Of a stretch of DNA of 64,000 nucleotides, positions 53,009 through 62,855 are shown in pieces (the stretch's first letter is position 1; every line of letters starts with the position of its first letter). Source of the stretch: Terrirhizobium terrae (lineage in GTDB: Bacteria > Pseudomonadota > Alphaproteobacteria > Rhizobiales > Rhizobiaceae); the NCBI RefSeq assembly GCF_030323265.1, contig NZ_CP104992.1, positions 558,001 to 622,000 on the forward strand, given 5' to 3'. The notes under the pieces were generated by a model. The model saw only the letters and a program-made list of their open reading frames with translations. It did no database searches and was not told the origin of the DNA. The position numbers and the translations under genes were made by a program.

Positions 53009-55375
53009 TTATGAATTCACCGTCTCCTGCGTCGGCTCCTTGTCCCGGTAGTAGGACATATAGTTCCCGCGCAGACGTTCCGGTGCACCTGGATCCGCAT
53101 ATTTGTGCAGTTCGGCGAGATCGGTCTTGTTGAGGATCACGCCGATCGTCTTGGCCGCGATCTGCGGCTCCGACTGCAGCACGCTCTGCACCGCCTTGGC
53201 CGGCGTTACGCCCCATTCCGTTACGAAGACGAAGCCGTCGGCATAGGGTTCGAAGGCCTTGGCATCGATGACCGGGATCAGCGGCGCCAGGTCGACGACG
53301 ATGACGTCGAAGGTTTCCTTGATGCTTTCCAGGAACTGGCTCATGCCGGTCGAGGCGAGAAGCTCGCTCGTATGGGTCACCTGACGACGGGTCGTCATCG
53401 GCAGGATCGTCAGGCGCGAACGGCGATCGACACGGGCGGCCGTCGTCCACGATGTCTTGCCGAGAATGACATCGACAAGCCCGACTTCAGGCTCGCTCGC
53501 CAGCATCTTGGACAGGCCGGGATTGCGAAGGTCGGCGTCGATGACGAGCGTGCGCGCACCGCTGGAAGCAATGAGGCCCGCAAGGTTGGCCGCGACCGTC
53601 GACTTGCCCTCGCCCGGAAGGCAGGAAACCACGCCGATGACAGCGCATTTCTTGCCCTGCAGGACGATGTCGCAGGCAAGTTTGGTGTTGCGCAGCGTTT
53701 CGGAAAACTGCGAGCGCGGCGCCTCGACTGCAATACGCATCATCCGGCGGAAGGAGATCGGATCTCCCTGCGGCTGGTTGGCAGCGTCGCCCTGATCCTT
53801 GGCCGGCGCGGGCACGGCCGAGCTCGTGCTCGACGTTTCGTCGCGTGCCGCTCCGGCGAGCTTCGGAAGATAGCCGAGGAAGCGCATGCCGAGCTTCCGC
53901 TGCACGTCGTCTCCGGTACGGAAGAAGCGCTCACGCAGTTCCAGAACCGTTGCCGCTGCTCCGCCGATGAGAAGGCCGAGCACAACGGAGAGCGCCATGG
54001 TCAGCGTCTTGCGCGGGCTGGACGGCGCAGTCGGTACGCCGGCTTCGGAAATCACGCGGGCCTTGGCGATCGGCAGCGATTGCAGCTGCGAGGCCTGCTC
54101 GAAACGGTGCAGGTAGGATTCGTAGAGTGTCCTCAGTGCAGCGGCTCGCTGCTCAAGCTCCTGCAGCTGAACCATGTTGACATTCGCGTCGGCATTGTTG
54201 CCGGCAACGCGCTGGATGCTTTCACGCAGTGACGCTTCCCGCGACTTGGCAACCTCAAGCTCATTGTTAAAGCTGCCGGTCAACTGCTGAAGCTCGCGGA
54301 ACATCTGCTGGGCGACATCCTGCTTCTCGGCCTTCATCGCGATGGCCTGCGGATGATCGGCACCGAATTGCTGGATGATGCCCTGCTCGCGGTCATTGAT
54401 CGCGATGTAGCGCTTGCGCAGGTCCTGCATCACGGTGTTGTCCGTGTCGCGGTTGGAAACGACCGCATTCTGCACGGCCGCGTCCGGCCCCTTGTCGATG
54501 ATCGTCTTGTACTGATTGTAGCGGGCAGCAGCCGTCGCCACATCGGCCTGAGCCGAGATCAGCTGGGTATTGAGATCGGAAAGCTGCTGGGTCGATAGCA
54601 GCTCACCACGCGGGGAGACGAGACCCTTTTCGCGCTTGTACTGCTCGACGGCAAGCGAGGCCTGCTGCGCACGGGTGTTCAAATCGTTGAGACGTTCCTG
54701 CAGCCAGACGCTGGCGCGTTCCGTCGCATCGAAATTGGCGTTCAGCTGCTCTGTGAGATAAGCCTCGGCATAAGTCTTGGCGAGCCGTGCCGACAGGACC
54801 GGATCGGGCGAACGGGCCGTCAGAGAGATAACGGAGCTACGTCCCACCTTCTCGACCGAGATCGACTGCTGCAAAACGGCTCCGGCCTTCTGGCGCTTAC
54901 CTGCAAGGATCTGTTCTTCGGTCGCAGGCGGATCGGCCGGCGTGACGAGCGAGACGACACTCTTCACGACATCCTTGATAAGAGCTGTCGGTGACTTGGG
55001 AGGATCGACGATCAAGTCGTTTTCGGCGAGGTTCGCCTTGTCGACGACGCTGAGCGCCAGCGCCTTCGACTTCAGGATCTCGACCGCGCTCGACATGCGG
55101 TTGTCGATTTGCTGTGCCGTCTGGCCGTTTTCCGGATCGTCTTCCGCATAGCGGGACAGGTTGTCGTCCACGAGGATCTGTGTCGCTGCCGTGTAGATCG
55201 GCTGGGCCATCAGCAGGTAAACGCCTGCCAATACGACCATGACGATGACGCAGCCGATGATCACGCCTAGACGGCGCATGGCGGCGGACCACAGCTTGTC
55301 GAGATCGATGAACGTGTCCTGGTCTTTCGGCTCGTTCGGAAAGATCGTCATCGGTCGGAAATTTACTTGGTCCAT
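53009..55375 (-). CDS. exoP: ExoP: succinoglycan chain-length/tyrosine autokinase
   Basis: ExoP controls succinoglycan polymerisation and the ratio of high to low molecular weight product. The 788-residue protein has an N-terminal membrane segment (VIIGCVIVMVVLAGVYLLM), a Wzz domain, a long periplasmic coiled-coil region, a second membrane segment near residue 470 (MALSVVLGLLIGGAAATVLEL) and a cytoplasmic kinase domain: Walker A SCLPGEGKST near 580, Walker A' LVIDADLRNP and Walker B VIVVDLAPL. The C-terminus has only a few tyrosines (NYMSYYRD), fewer than in E. coli Wzc. I start it at 55375 (MDQVNFRPM). It is the last gene of the exo block, 69 bases after exoN. Confidence 0.93.
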   Translation of the reverse strand: MDQVNFRPMTIFPNEPKDQDTFIDLDKLWSAAMRRLGVIIGCVIVMVVLAGVYLLMAQPIYTAATQILVDDNLSRYAEDDPENGQTAQQIDNRMSSAVEILKSKALALSVVDKANLAENDLIVDPPKSPTALIKDVVKSVVSLVTPADPPATEEQILAGKRQKAGAVLQQSISVEKVGRSSVISLTARSPDPVLSARLAKTYAEAYLTEQLNANFDATERASVWLQERLNDLNTRAQQASLAVEQYKREKGLVSPRGELLSTQQLSDLNTQLISAQADVATAAARYNQYKTIIDKGPDAAVQNAVVSNRDTDNTVMQDLRKRYIAINDREQGIIQQFGADHPQAIAMKAEKQDVAQQMFRELQQLTGSFNNELEVAKSREASLRESIQRVAGNNADANVNMVQLQELEQRAAALRTLYESYLHRFEQASQLQSLPIAKARVISEAGVPTAPSSPRKTLTMALSVVLGLLIGGAAATVLELRERFFRTGDDVQRKLGMRFLGYLPKLAGAARDETSSTSSAVPAPAKDQGDAANQPQGDPISFRRMMRIAVEAPRSQFSETLRNTKLACDIVLQGKKCAVIGVVSCLPGEGKSTVAANLAGLIASSGARTLVIDADLRNPGLSKMLASEPEVGLVDVILGKTSWTTAARVDRRSRLTILPMTTRRQVTHTSELLASTGMSQFLESIKETFDVIVVDLAPLIPVIDAKAFEPYADGFVFVTEWGVTPAKAVQSVLQSEPQIAAKTIGVILNKTDLAELHKYADPGAPERLRGNYMSYYRDKEPTQETVNS

Positions 55376-55444
55376 AGTTTCATCCGCTTTGGGAATTCGG
55401 AATGAAACGGCGGTATAACCGCCGTTTCGATGCGTTTTGCGCAA

Positions 55445-56350
55445 TCAGGCTGCGCGAACCCGGGTCTCGTGCAGATCGAGCAACTCCTTGATCGTCACGG
55501 CGAGATCGCCGCTCATGTCGGATCGCAGCATGGCGAAGGCGACATTGGCTTCGATGAAGCCGCGCTTGCTGCCGCAATCGAACGTCCGGCCCTGATAGGG
55601 CTGCGCGTGGAACGGCTGCATCTTCAGTAGCTTCTGCATGCTGTCCGTCAGTTGGATCTCATTGCCGGCACCGCGCTCCTGGCTTTCCAGCAGTTCGAAG
55701 ATTTCCGGCTGCAGGATATAACGACCATTGAGATAGTAATTTGACGGAGCCTCGGAAGGCTTCGGCTTTTCGACCATCCCGGTGACCTGGAAGCCATGGC
55801 GCACATCGTTGCCCATGCTGACGACGCCGTAGCTGGACGTCTCTTCCGGGGCACACTGCTCGACCGCAAAGACATTGCCGCCGACTTCTTCATAGAGATC
55901 CATCAGACCGGACATGCAGCCGCGTGCGCCGTAGGATACCATGTCGGGCAGCAGCAGTGCAAAGGGCTCGTCGCCCACGAGTTCGCGAGCGCACCAGACG
56001 GCATGGCCGAGACCGAGCGGCACCTGCTGGCGGGTATAGCTGACGGTGCCGGCGAGCGGCAGCATCTTTTCGAGCTGGGTAACCTGCACCGTCTTGCCGG
56101 CGCGGGTGAGGCTCGCAATCAGCTCCGGATTGCTGTCGAAATAGTCTTCGATCGCCGTCTTGTTGCGGCTGGTGACGAAGATGATGTTCTCGATGCCCGC
56201 CTGCATGGCTTCATCGACGGCATACTGAACGACGGGTCGATCGACGATCGTCAGCATTTCCTTGGGCATCGCCTTGGTGGCCGGCAGAAACCGGGTACCG
56301 TTGCCTGCAACCGGTATCACCGCTTTCCGAACTGGTCTTTTCAGGTCCAT
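55445..56350 (-). CDS. exoN: ExoN: UTP-glucose-1-phosphate uridylyltransferase
   Basis: ExoN makes UDP-glucose, the donor for the glucose residues of succinoglycan. The 301-residue protein is of GalU type: [25 protein letters not shown] with the nucleotide-binding loop and Lys, [29 protein letters not shown] and [13 protein letters not shown] with the sugar-phosphate Lys. A GAAGGA ribosome site precedes the ATG at 56350. Position between exoO and exoP matches the S. meliloti order, which is why I use exoN and not galU. Confidence 0.94.
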   Translation of the reverse strand: MDLKRPVRKAVIPVAGNGTRFLPATKAMPKEMLTIVDRPVVQYAVDEAMQAGIENIIFVTSRNKTAIEDYFDSNPELIASLTRAGKTVQVTQLEKMLPLAGTVSYTRQQVPLGLGHAVWCARELVGDEPFALLLPDMVSYGARGCMSGLMDLYEEVGGNVFAVEQCAPEETSSYGVVSMGNDVRHGFQVTGMVEKPKPSEAPSNYYLNGRYILQPEIFELLESQERGAGNEIQLTDSMQKLLKMQPFHAQPYQGRTFDCGSKRGFIEANVAFAMLRSDMSGDLAVTIKELLDLHETRVRAA

Positions 56351-56396
56351 TCCTTCGTCCTTTCTGGAGGGCGCCCCCGCCCTGTGTGTCAGGATT

Positions 56397-57347
56397 TCAG
56401 TTGACGCCGGCCGCTTTCGCGAACCGGCGCATGCGAACGACAATCGGCATCCTGAGGTGCTTCAGCGCCCCCGGATTGCCGATTGCAGTTTTGAGGAAGC
56501 TGCCGACGGACTTTCGCTTGATGTCGTCGACGAGCGTGAGAAACGAGCGGGCCTCGATGATGCTGCGGGTGCGGCGCGTTTGCGCCTGCATCTCGTCAGG
56601 GCCCAGCTTGAAACGGGAGAGAAATGCGCGGTCTGCCTCCAGCATGTCGTCGAGATGTTGATGCTTCAGGACGCGGGAGATAGAGCCGGCACGCAGATAG
56701 TAAACATAACCGACATTCGGATCGACGGCGCAGCGGGCACCGCTCGCCAGCACGGATGCGAAGAGAATGTAGTCCTCGCCGATACGCAGCATGTCGTCGA
56801 AGGCGAGATCGTGCTGGACGAGAAACGCGCGATCGAAGATCGGCTTCATGTAGCCGTAGTTGAACGTCGTGTTGAAGATGACGTTGGAGGAGATGAAATC
56901 AACCAGCGAGATTTCCCGCTGCCGCTCGAGCTCGTCATGACCGAACATCGTCTTCGGCGCGCCGCCTTCGAGCGGCACGACATCGACGTTGTCGACGACG
57001 ATCTGGGCTTCGAGCGCTTTGGCCTTCTGCAGCATGGACAGCGAGCGGTCCGGCTTCACGGCATCGTCGGAATCGAGCGTCGCTACCCAGCGGCCGGTCG
57101 CGGCCTCGATGCCGGTATTGCGCGCCCTGCCCGGCCCACCGTTTTGCGGCTGGCAGATCAGCTTGACGCGCGGGTCCGTGTAAGCGCCGGCAATGTCGCG
57201 GGTCCGGTCCGTCGAGCAGTCGTCGATGACGATCACCTCGACCGTGACCCCCACCTGTGCAAGTGCGCTGTCGATGGCACGCTGAAGCGTTTCCTCGGCG
57301 TTGTAGGCTGCGATGATGAAGCTGATATCGGGCGTCTCGATGGTCAT
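56397..57347 (-). CDS. exoO: ExoO: succinoglycan glucosyltransferase (GT2)
   Basis: In S. meliloti ExoO adds a glucose residue to the lipid-linked subunit. The 316-residue protein has the GT2 start [36 protein letters not shown] and the DxD motif TLDSDDAV near residue 94, then [14 protein letters not shown]. Its start overlaps the exoM stop (ATGA at 57344-57347). Confidence 0.9.
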   Translation of the reverse strand: MTIETPDISFIIAAYNAEETLQRAIDSALAQVGVTVEVIVIDDCSTDRTRDIAGAYTDPRVKLICQPQNGGPGRARNTGIEAATGRWVATLDSDDAVKPDRSLSMLQKAKALEAQIVVDNVDVVPLEGGAPKTMFGHDELERQREISLVDFISSNVIFNTTFNYGYMKPIFDRAFLVQHDLAFDDMLRIGEDYILFASVLASGARCAVDPNVGYVYYLRAGSISRVLKHQHLDDMLEADRAFLSRFKLGPDEMQAQTRRTRSIIEARSFLTLVDDIKRKSVGSFLKTAIGNPGALKHLRMPIVVRMRRFAKAAGVN

Positions 57348-58270
57348 GCCGCCTCCGCAGTGCCGTATTGGCGAATTTCCCGAACGCCGAGCATGCCCAT
57401 CACGGCACCGACATGCAGCGCGCCACGCAGAGCGTAACGATTGCGCTGAACCGGCATCAGAGCGAACACCGCGGCAACAGCACCACAATAGCCGGCTTTT
57501 GCGGCAGCAATCAGAGCCTTCGGAATGCGTTTGGCGCCGCTGTTGTTAGCCGCAACGATGCGGCCATGGGTCTGGCCCGAGCGAAAACGACGTTTGGCGA
57601 GCCAGGTGAAGCTGGCGCGGCTTGCCGGCACCGGCTCCAGCACCAGAGCACCTTCGGCAAATTCGATCCGCCCGCCGCTTTCCGTCAGCTGCGAGAAGAA
57701 ATGAGTATCTTCGCCACCGCTCTGACCGAGCGCGAGCGCGAAGCGACGGCCCGCGACGAGCGGCGAGCGCATGTCGAGCAGCGTGTTGCAGGTATAGCCG
57801 GTGATGATGCGCCCATTCACCCAGACCGGCATGGTCGAGTGAAAATCGCCGCTGCGCATCCAGCCGGCGCTAGCCTCACTGTAGAGGGCCTTGACCGGAC
57901 CAAGCACGGCTTCCGCCCCCGTCTCACGCGCTTTTTCAACGAGCGCGGCGAGCCAACCGGGCGTCGCAGTCTCGTCGTCGTCGATATAGGCGAGAAAGTC
58001 CGCTTCGCAGGCCGTAAGGCAGGCATTGCGGGCGATCGAGATATTGGACTTCGGGCAGTGCACGTAGCGGATCGGGAACGGCGAACGCGCGGCCATGCTG
58101 TCGACCAGGTCCTTGGCGCTCGGCTGGGCATCGTTGTCTGCGACGATCAGGCGAACCTCGGCATTAGCCGGCACGGTCAGCTTGAACAGCGATTCCAGCG
58201 TCTCCTTCAGAGCAGGACGCCGGAACGTGCAGATGCCGATATCGATGCGGATCGAATTTGTGTTCGTCAT
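57344..58270 (-). CDS. exoM: ExoM: succinoglycan glucosyltransferase (GT2)
   Basis: ExoM adds a glucose residue of the octasaccharide. The 308-residue protein starts RIDIGICTFRRPALKETLESLFKL and has LIVADNDAQPSAKDLV, NISIARNACLTACEADFLAYIDDDETATPGWLAAL (DDD metal site), and ALGQSGGEDTHFFSQL. I start it at the ATG at 58270, which overlaps the exoA stop by ATGA, and not at the longer open frame's start at 58450. Confidence 0.9.
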   Translation of the reverse strand: MTNTNSIRIDIGICTFRRPALKETLESLFKLTVPANAEVRLIVADNDAQPSAKDLVDSMAARSPFPIRYVHCPKSNISIARNACLTACEADFLAYIDDDETATPGWLAALVEKARETGAEAVLGPVKALYSEASAGWMRSGDFHSTMPVWVNGRIITGYTCNTLLDMRSPLVAGRRFALALGQSGGEDTHFFSQLTESGGRIEFAEGALVLEPVPASRASFTWLAKRRFRSGQTHGRIVAANNSGAKRIPKALIAAAKAGYCGAVAAVFALMPVQRNRYALRGALHVGAVMGMLGVREIRQYGTAEAA

Positions 58271-59290
58271 GCCGCCCTCTTGCGCTTGAAGCCGACCAGC
58301 TCCATCCAGAAGCCTGCCGACCAGGCGAAATGCATGATCATGGCCGGGATGGAAGCAAAGAGCGCCAGCATGTTGCGCTGGCCGATCGCCATATAGACAC
58401 CGTAGGCGAAGCAGGCGGCGACCCAGACCGCGAACGGCACCGCGGCCCACCAGTGAAGCAGCGCAAGAACCGCACCGGCCACGACCGGTGCCACGGCAAG
58501 CGGGATCGCCTGGCGGATCTTCGGGATGGAGCCATGCTTCATGAGGTTTTTCGCGCGGCCGCGGCCATAGCCGATATACTGGCGGAAGAGTGCCGACGCG
58601 CTGGAGCGCGGATAGTAGGTCATGTAGGTCTTGCCGGTCATCCAGATGCGGAAGCCGGACTGGCGCAGCCGGAAGTCCAGCTCCGCGTCCTCGTTGTGGC
58701 TGAAGCTCTCGTCATAACCGCCGACGGCGGTATAGGCCGCAATGCGCATCAGGGCGTGATGGCCGTGATCGACCCACTCGCCGCCGCCACCGGCGCGATG
58801 CTTCGAGCCGCCATTGCCGAGCTTGGAATTCTGCGCGATCGCCGCCGCCTGCTGGAAGGCGCCGAAGCCGACCGTTTCCATGCCGACAACAACCGAGATC
58901 CGCCTGCTTCAACTCGGCTTCCTCGATCAGCGCACTGCAGTAATTGTCCGGGTAATCGCCATGGGCGTCGATGCGGATGAGATAGTCGCGGCCTTCGCCG
59001 AAACGGTCGACCGCGAGATTGATCGCCGCACTCTGGATGCGCCGCGGATTGTCCATCAGTACGAGATCGGAAATCTCGCCCGTCAGGCGCTGGACGATCT
59101 CGATCGTGCCGTCCTTGCTGCCCCCGTCGGCGACGACGATCAGCATGTCCATATTCCCGCGCTGCTGAGCCAGCTTGTGCAAAAGCGGATCGATCGTCTT
59201 CGCCTCGTTTAGGCAAGGAATGACGAGCAGGACGCGAGGGCTGACCTCGAAACGGGACATGTCGGAACCGGAAACGCTACTCTCTACCAT
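58267..59290 (-). CDS. exoA: ExoA: succinoglycan glucosyltransferase (one-base gain near 58896)
   Basis: ExoA adds a beta-1,3-glucose to the lipid-linked galactose-glucose. The first frame, from MVESSVSGSDMSRFEVSPRV at 59290 (GAGGTGG upstream), holds LLVIPCLNEAKTIDPLL, DGGSKDGTIEIVQRL and IRIDAHGDYPDNYC. It joins the second frame (VVGMETVGFGAFQQAAAIAQNSKLGNGGSKHR, VDHGHHALMR, NEDAELDFRLRQSGF, then three C-terminal hydrophobic segments) if one base is removed in GAGA at 58895-58898, restoring QADSVVVGMETVG. Corrected length is about 341 residues. This is the only one-base gain among the 18 breaks. Confidence 0.9.
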
Positions 59291-59298
59291 AATCCACC

Positions 59299-60491
59299 TC
59301 ACGACTGCATGGTTGAAGCAGCCTGCATTTCGGCAGGCGATTGTAGGTCGGGTTTGAGCGAGGCGAGCCTGGTGACCAGCGCCCGGCAATCCGCCGGTCC
59401 GGTCACCCATTGGCCGCGTTCGATGGCCGCGACGCGGGAAAACTGTTCGGCGTAGATCTCCGGCGTCATCGCCTCGAAGATCCGCGCGAGCGCACCGGGC
59501 GTCGCCTTGTCGATCGTCACGCCGATCTCGCGTCGCGCCAGAAAACGTCCGGTCTCGGTCGAGCCGAGCGCGATCGGCACGGCCGCGTGCAGACCGCCTT
59601 CATAGAGACGGTTCGGCAGCAGCCATTCGGAATTCAGCCCCTCTTCGAAGAAGTCGATCGCCCAGTTGAACTGCACGTCGTCGTAGATTGCGGAGAGGTC
59701 TTCCGGATTGCGATAGGCGCCGTGGAATTCCACATGGCGCGCCTCGCCGACGATGCGGTCGAAATTGTCGAATTCGCTATAGGCAGGACGGCCGCGGATG
59801 ACGACCTTGACCTTGCCGTCCATCCGGTCGGCGAATTCGGTCAGGATAGACAGCGACTTGCGACACCGGATGGCCCCGAACCAGCCGATGCGCCAGGGCT
59901 CGCCCGGCTTCGGCGGACGAGCAGCCTGCTCGGCCTGTTCGACATCCGTGTCGAGATCCAGAACCTTGTTCTCGAGAAGCAGGACCGGCAGATTCAGCCC
60001 GGAGCGCGGCTTGAAAAATTCTCGACGAAAGCCGGAGAACTGGTGATCAGCAACTGAGCCCGACGGCCGAAGAAGCGATGTACGGCCCGCATCAGCTTGC
60101 CCTTGACACCGTCGTCGAGAAGCAGCCGGTGAATGTCGAGGCATTCGTAGACGACCGGAAGCCGGCGATCGAAAAGGCGCGCCGTCTGTCCGGCAAGCGC
60201 CAGCGTCTCCATGTTGCGGGCAATGATGACATGCGGACGCCTGACGCCGGTCAGGCTGCCCTTCAGAGTCAGGCTAGCCTTGACCACCGCGCCGATGCGC
60301 TGCGCAAAACGACCGTCCGCTGTCCTGCCGAGCACGACCGTCTCAACACCCGGCTCGCCTTCCAGAAGATTACGTCCGCGCAGGAAGCCGGCGACCGTTA
60401 CCTCTGCGCCCCCGGCCTTGAGGGTCAGGACCCGTCGCCGGATGGCAGCATCGGCGAGATCATGCGCAAGGTATAGAACGTGGATGGTCAA
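59299..60491 (-). CDS. exoL: ExoL: succinoglycan glucosyltransferase (frameshift at 60014)
   Basis: ExoL adds a glucose residue to the growing succinoglycan subunit. The first frame starts TIHVLYLAHDLADAAIRRRV, with VIIARNMETLALAGQ and VYECLDIHRLLL; the second holds LPVLLLENKVLDLD, WRIGWFGAIRCRKSL and YEGGLHAAVPIALGSTETGRFL. The break is in AAAAA at 60014-60018; one more T on the coding strand restores VENFFKPRSGLNLP. Corrected length is about 397 residues. The start codon at 60491 is TTG, with AGGAG about 10 bases upstream. Confidence 0.88.
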
Positions 60492-60555
60492 GCAGGCCGG
60501 CTCCTGTTCTGTGAAGGGCTAAAAGGCGGGATGCGTGCAAAGTCGTCGAAACGGT

Positions 60556-61344
60556 TCAGTCGATGTTGCAGGCTACGGATTCGGGAAACTGGCATTTGTC
60601 CCCGATCGCGGTGAAGGACACCCGATCGATGGTCATCGTCGTCTGGCCGTTATAGGCGAACGTGCCCATCCAGCCCTTCAGCGTGTCGGTGCCCCAGAGG
60701 CTCAGGAAGATCTTCTGGGCATTGCTCGGGATCTTGGATTTGTCCGTGACCTCCTGAACGAGCTGGCCGTTCAGGAAATAGCGAAGACGGTCCTGTTCCC
60801 AGACAAAGGCGTAGTCGTTGAAGCCCTGATCAGCCCCACCGGCAACGGGAATAACCTTCTCGTTGCCGCCCTTGCCGTTGATATACTGGTTGACCTGGAC
60901 CTGGTCGGTATTCTTGCCGAGCACCTCGAAGTCGATCTCGTCCCACGGCTTCTTGTCGGTCGGACCGATATAGGTGAAGAAGGCCGAGTTCAGGCCGGAG
61001 CCGGTCGCAGCCTTCATCCGCACTTCGTAGGTACCGTATCCGTAGCGGCCGCGCGTCTGCACTTCGCCGCAAAGATATTTGCGATCCTTCGACTGCCCCT
61101 CGGAATAATTGAGGTTCAAGGCGCCGTTTTCGGTGTTGATCTGTTTGCGCGACCATGTGCAGTTCTGATGGCCACCATTGTTCCATCCATCCGACACGTA
61201 CCAGAAGGAGCGGTCGAAGGTATCGAAGGTCTCGATGAACGACTTGCCGGTCGCGCCATCCTGCGCAAAAACAGGACCGGCTGCAGACGAAGCGGCAATG
61301 ACGGTGCCGAGGATGATGGTGACCTTGTTTACGAGATACATCAT
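60556..61344 (-). CDS. exoK: ExoK: endo-beta-1,3-1,4-glycanase (GH16)
   Basis: ExoK is secreted and cleaves nascent succinoglycan to give low-molecular-weight forms. The 262-residue protein has a signal peptide (IILGTVIAASSAAGPVFA) and GH16 features: FDTFDRSFWYVSDGWNNGG, the catalytic motif WDEIDFEVLG with nucleophile and acid/base Glu, and FVWEQDRLRYFLNGQLVQ. In S. meliloti it leaves the cell by the PrsDE system without a classic signal peptide being needed; here a signal-like segment is visible. Start at 61344 or the adjacent ATG at 61341. The gap to exoH is 4 bases. Confidence 0.92.
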   Translation of the reverse strand: MMYLVNKVTIILGTVIAASSAAGPVFAQDGATGKSFIETFDTFDRSFWYVSDGWNNGGHQNCTWSRKQINTENGALNLNYSEGQSKDRKYLCGEVQTRGRYGYGTYEVRMKAATGSGLNSAFFTYIGPTDKKPWDEIDFEVLGKNTDQVQVNQYINGKGGNEKVIPVAGGADQGFNDYAFVWEQDRLRYFLNGQLVQEVTDKSKIPSNAQKIFLSLWGTDTLKGWMGTFAYNGQTTMTIDRVSFTAIGDKCQFPESVACNID

Positions 61345-61348
61345 TGTC

Positions 61349-62506
61349 TTACCTGCGCTGCTGAGCAATTTCGGGGTCGATCGCGGAACGGCTTGATCCG
61401 ACGGACCGGCTGGCGGTTGCCTTCGCAAGTTTTTCCTTGCGGCCGCGGCTTCCGGTCAGCACCTGGTAGAGCGCCGGCGCAATCCGCATGGCGAGCCCGT
61501 TGGTGACGACCATGATGATCAGCGTCAGAACGACGGCGCCGAGGTAGAAGACCGGATAGGCATTCACACCGGCAATCTTGTTCCACACCATCCACATGAT
61601 CATCAGCACCGGATAATGGGCGCAGAAGACCCAGAAGCTGAGGCTACCTGTGGCCGCAAGCCGTTGACCGACCCGGCTTTGAATGGCGATCGCGGAAATC
61701 ATCCAGAAACCGAAGGCGCCGATCATGGAGAGCGCGTTGCGGGCAAGGTCGACCATCCAGGGATAATCCGGGCCGGACTGATACTGGGCGATCGACAGGG
61801 CAACTGCTGCCGCAATGGTGGCGATCGTTCCCGGAACGGCGAACCGGTCCAGCGCCTTCAGATCGGCGCTGCGCAGCGCCAGGAAGATACCCATCGTGAA
61901 GCTGAACAGGATCGACTTCTTGATAACGATCGGAACCGCGACATCGGGCAGCACCGCGAAGACAAACAGGATCGCCAGCGTCGGCAGCGCGAAGCGGCGA
62001 ACGAGCAAGGCGAGCAGCGGCGACAGCGCGATGCAAACGATTAGATCGCGAAGAAAATAGAGAGGCAGGTTGACCGGCAGATCTTCCGCCGCGAAGGCGA
62101 AGGTCAGCATCTCACGCGCCGATGAACCGTGCAGATCCGGGAAATATCCCTGTCCGATCCCCACCTTCTGGACCAACCAGACGGCAGCAAACAGGCCGAG
62201 ATTCCACAACAGAAACGGCAACAGTACGGTCTTTGCCTTCGACTGCAGGGTCTTGCCGTAGTCAAAGGACTGTATGCCCTTGCGGAACAGCAGGTAGCCG
62301 GAGATCATGCTGAGGCACGGAACCCCAACGCGAAAAAGGCTGTCGCCGAGAAAGACGCGAAGCCAGTCGAACCAGCCATTCGTCCCGATGAAGGGACTGG
62401 TGGCCGGGTTGTACGGCACGTGCACAAAGACAATGCCGGAGATCAGGAGTATACGCATCAAATTGATGCGGGAGGATATGTTCTGATCAACAGTCAAACA
62501 GGTCAC
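61349..62506 (-). CDS. exoH: ExoH: succinoglycan succinyltransferase
   Basis: ExoH puts the succinyl group on succinoglycan, which in S. meliloti is needed for cleavage by ExoK and for symbiosis. The 385-residue integral membrane protein belongs to the acyltransferase 3 family: RINLMRILLISGIVFVHVPYNP with the conserved His, FRVGVPCLSMISGYLLF, YFLRDLIV and CAHYPVLM, and about ten hydrophobic segments. The start codon at 62506 is GTG. A 349-base gap separates it from exoT. Confidence 0.91.
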   Translation of the reverse strand: MTCLTVDQNISSRINLMRILLISGIVFVHVPYNPATSPFIGTNGWFDWLRVFLGDSLFRVGVPCLSMISGYLLFRKGIQSFDYGKTLQSKAKTVLLPFLLWNLGLFAAVWLVQKVGIGQGYFPDLHGSSAREMLTFAFAAEDLPVNLPLYFLRDLIVCIALSPLLALLVRRFALPTLAILFVFAVLPDVAVPIVIKKSILFSFTMGIFLALRSADLKALDRFAVPGTIATIAAAVALSIAQYQSGPDYPWMVDLARNALSMIGAFGFWMISAIAIQSRVGQRLAATGSLSFWVFCAHYPVLMIMWMVWNKIAGVNAYPVFYLGAVVLTLIIMVVTNGLAMRIAPALYQVLTGSRGRKEKLAKATASRSVGSSRSAIDPEIAQQRR

Positions 62507-62855
62507 CCCTTTTGGGCAGTGCCTCCCGTCACCGCCGTTTCAATCAGAGCAGACTTGAGCCCGCAGTCGTGCAAAAAGGATCGTGCCGACTTTAGAGGAA
62601 AATGTGGCAGCGCCTCAAAAAACAAGGACACGCCATGCGCGAAAGTGTGAAGCGCAGCTCAAAAGGCGTATCACCAGAATGTGAGAAGCGTTCATTTTCA
62701 GGGGCAAATCATCGATTTCTTGCTGCGGCGCAACATCGAAAAAAATTATGAATACCTCTCTCATTCCGTGATGGCCTGACTTGGCCTCTGGTATCGCCTT
62801 GCCTCAGCTTCAGGAAAAAAGGCGAAAATGAGGCAATGACAAGGCAAGAATACGC
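62507..62855. other. exoT-exoH spacer without a gene; exoI absent
   Basis: No credible ORF on either strand. In S. meliloti exoI lies between exoT and exoH; here there is only an AT-richer spacer. An imperfect hairpin with 8-base arms TTGCCTCA (62799-62806) and TGAGGCAA (62829-62836) follows the exoT stop and may mark the 3' end of that transcript. A promoter for exoH is expected in this region but cannot be pinned down. Confidence 0.6.

Noticed and set aside
62507..62855. A degraded exoI gene in the exoT-exoH gap
   Set aside because: No stretch in any frame shows a recognisable exoI fragment; the region is short and AT-richer.
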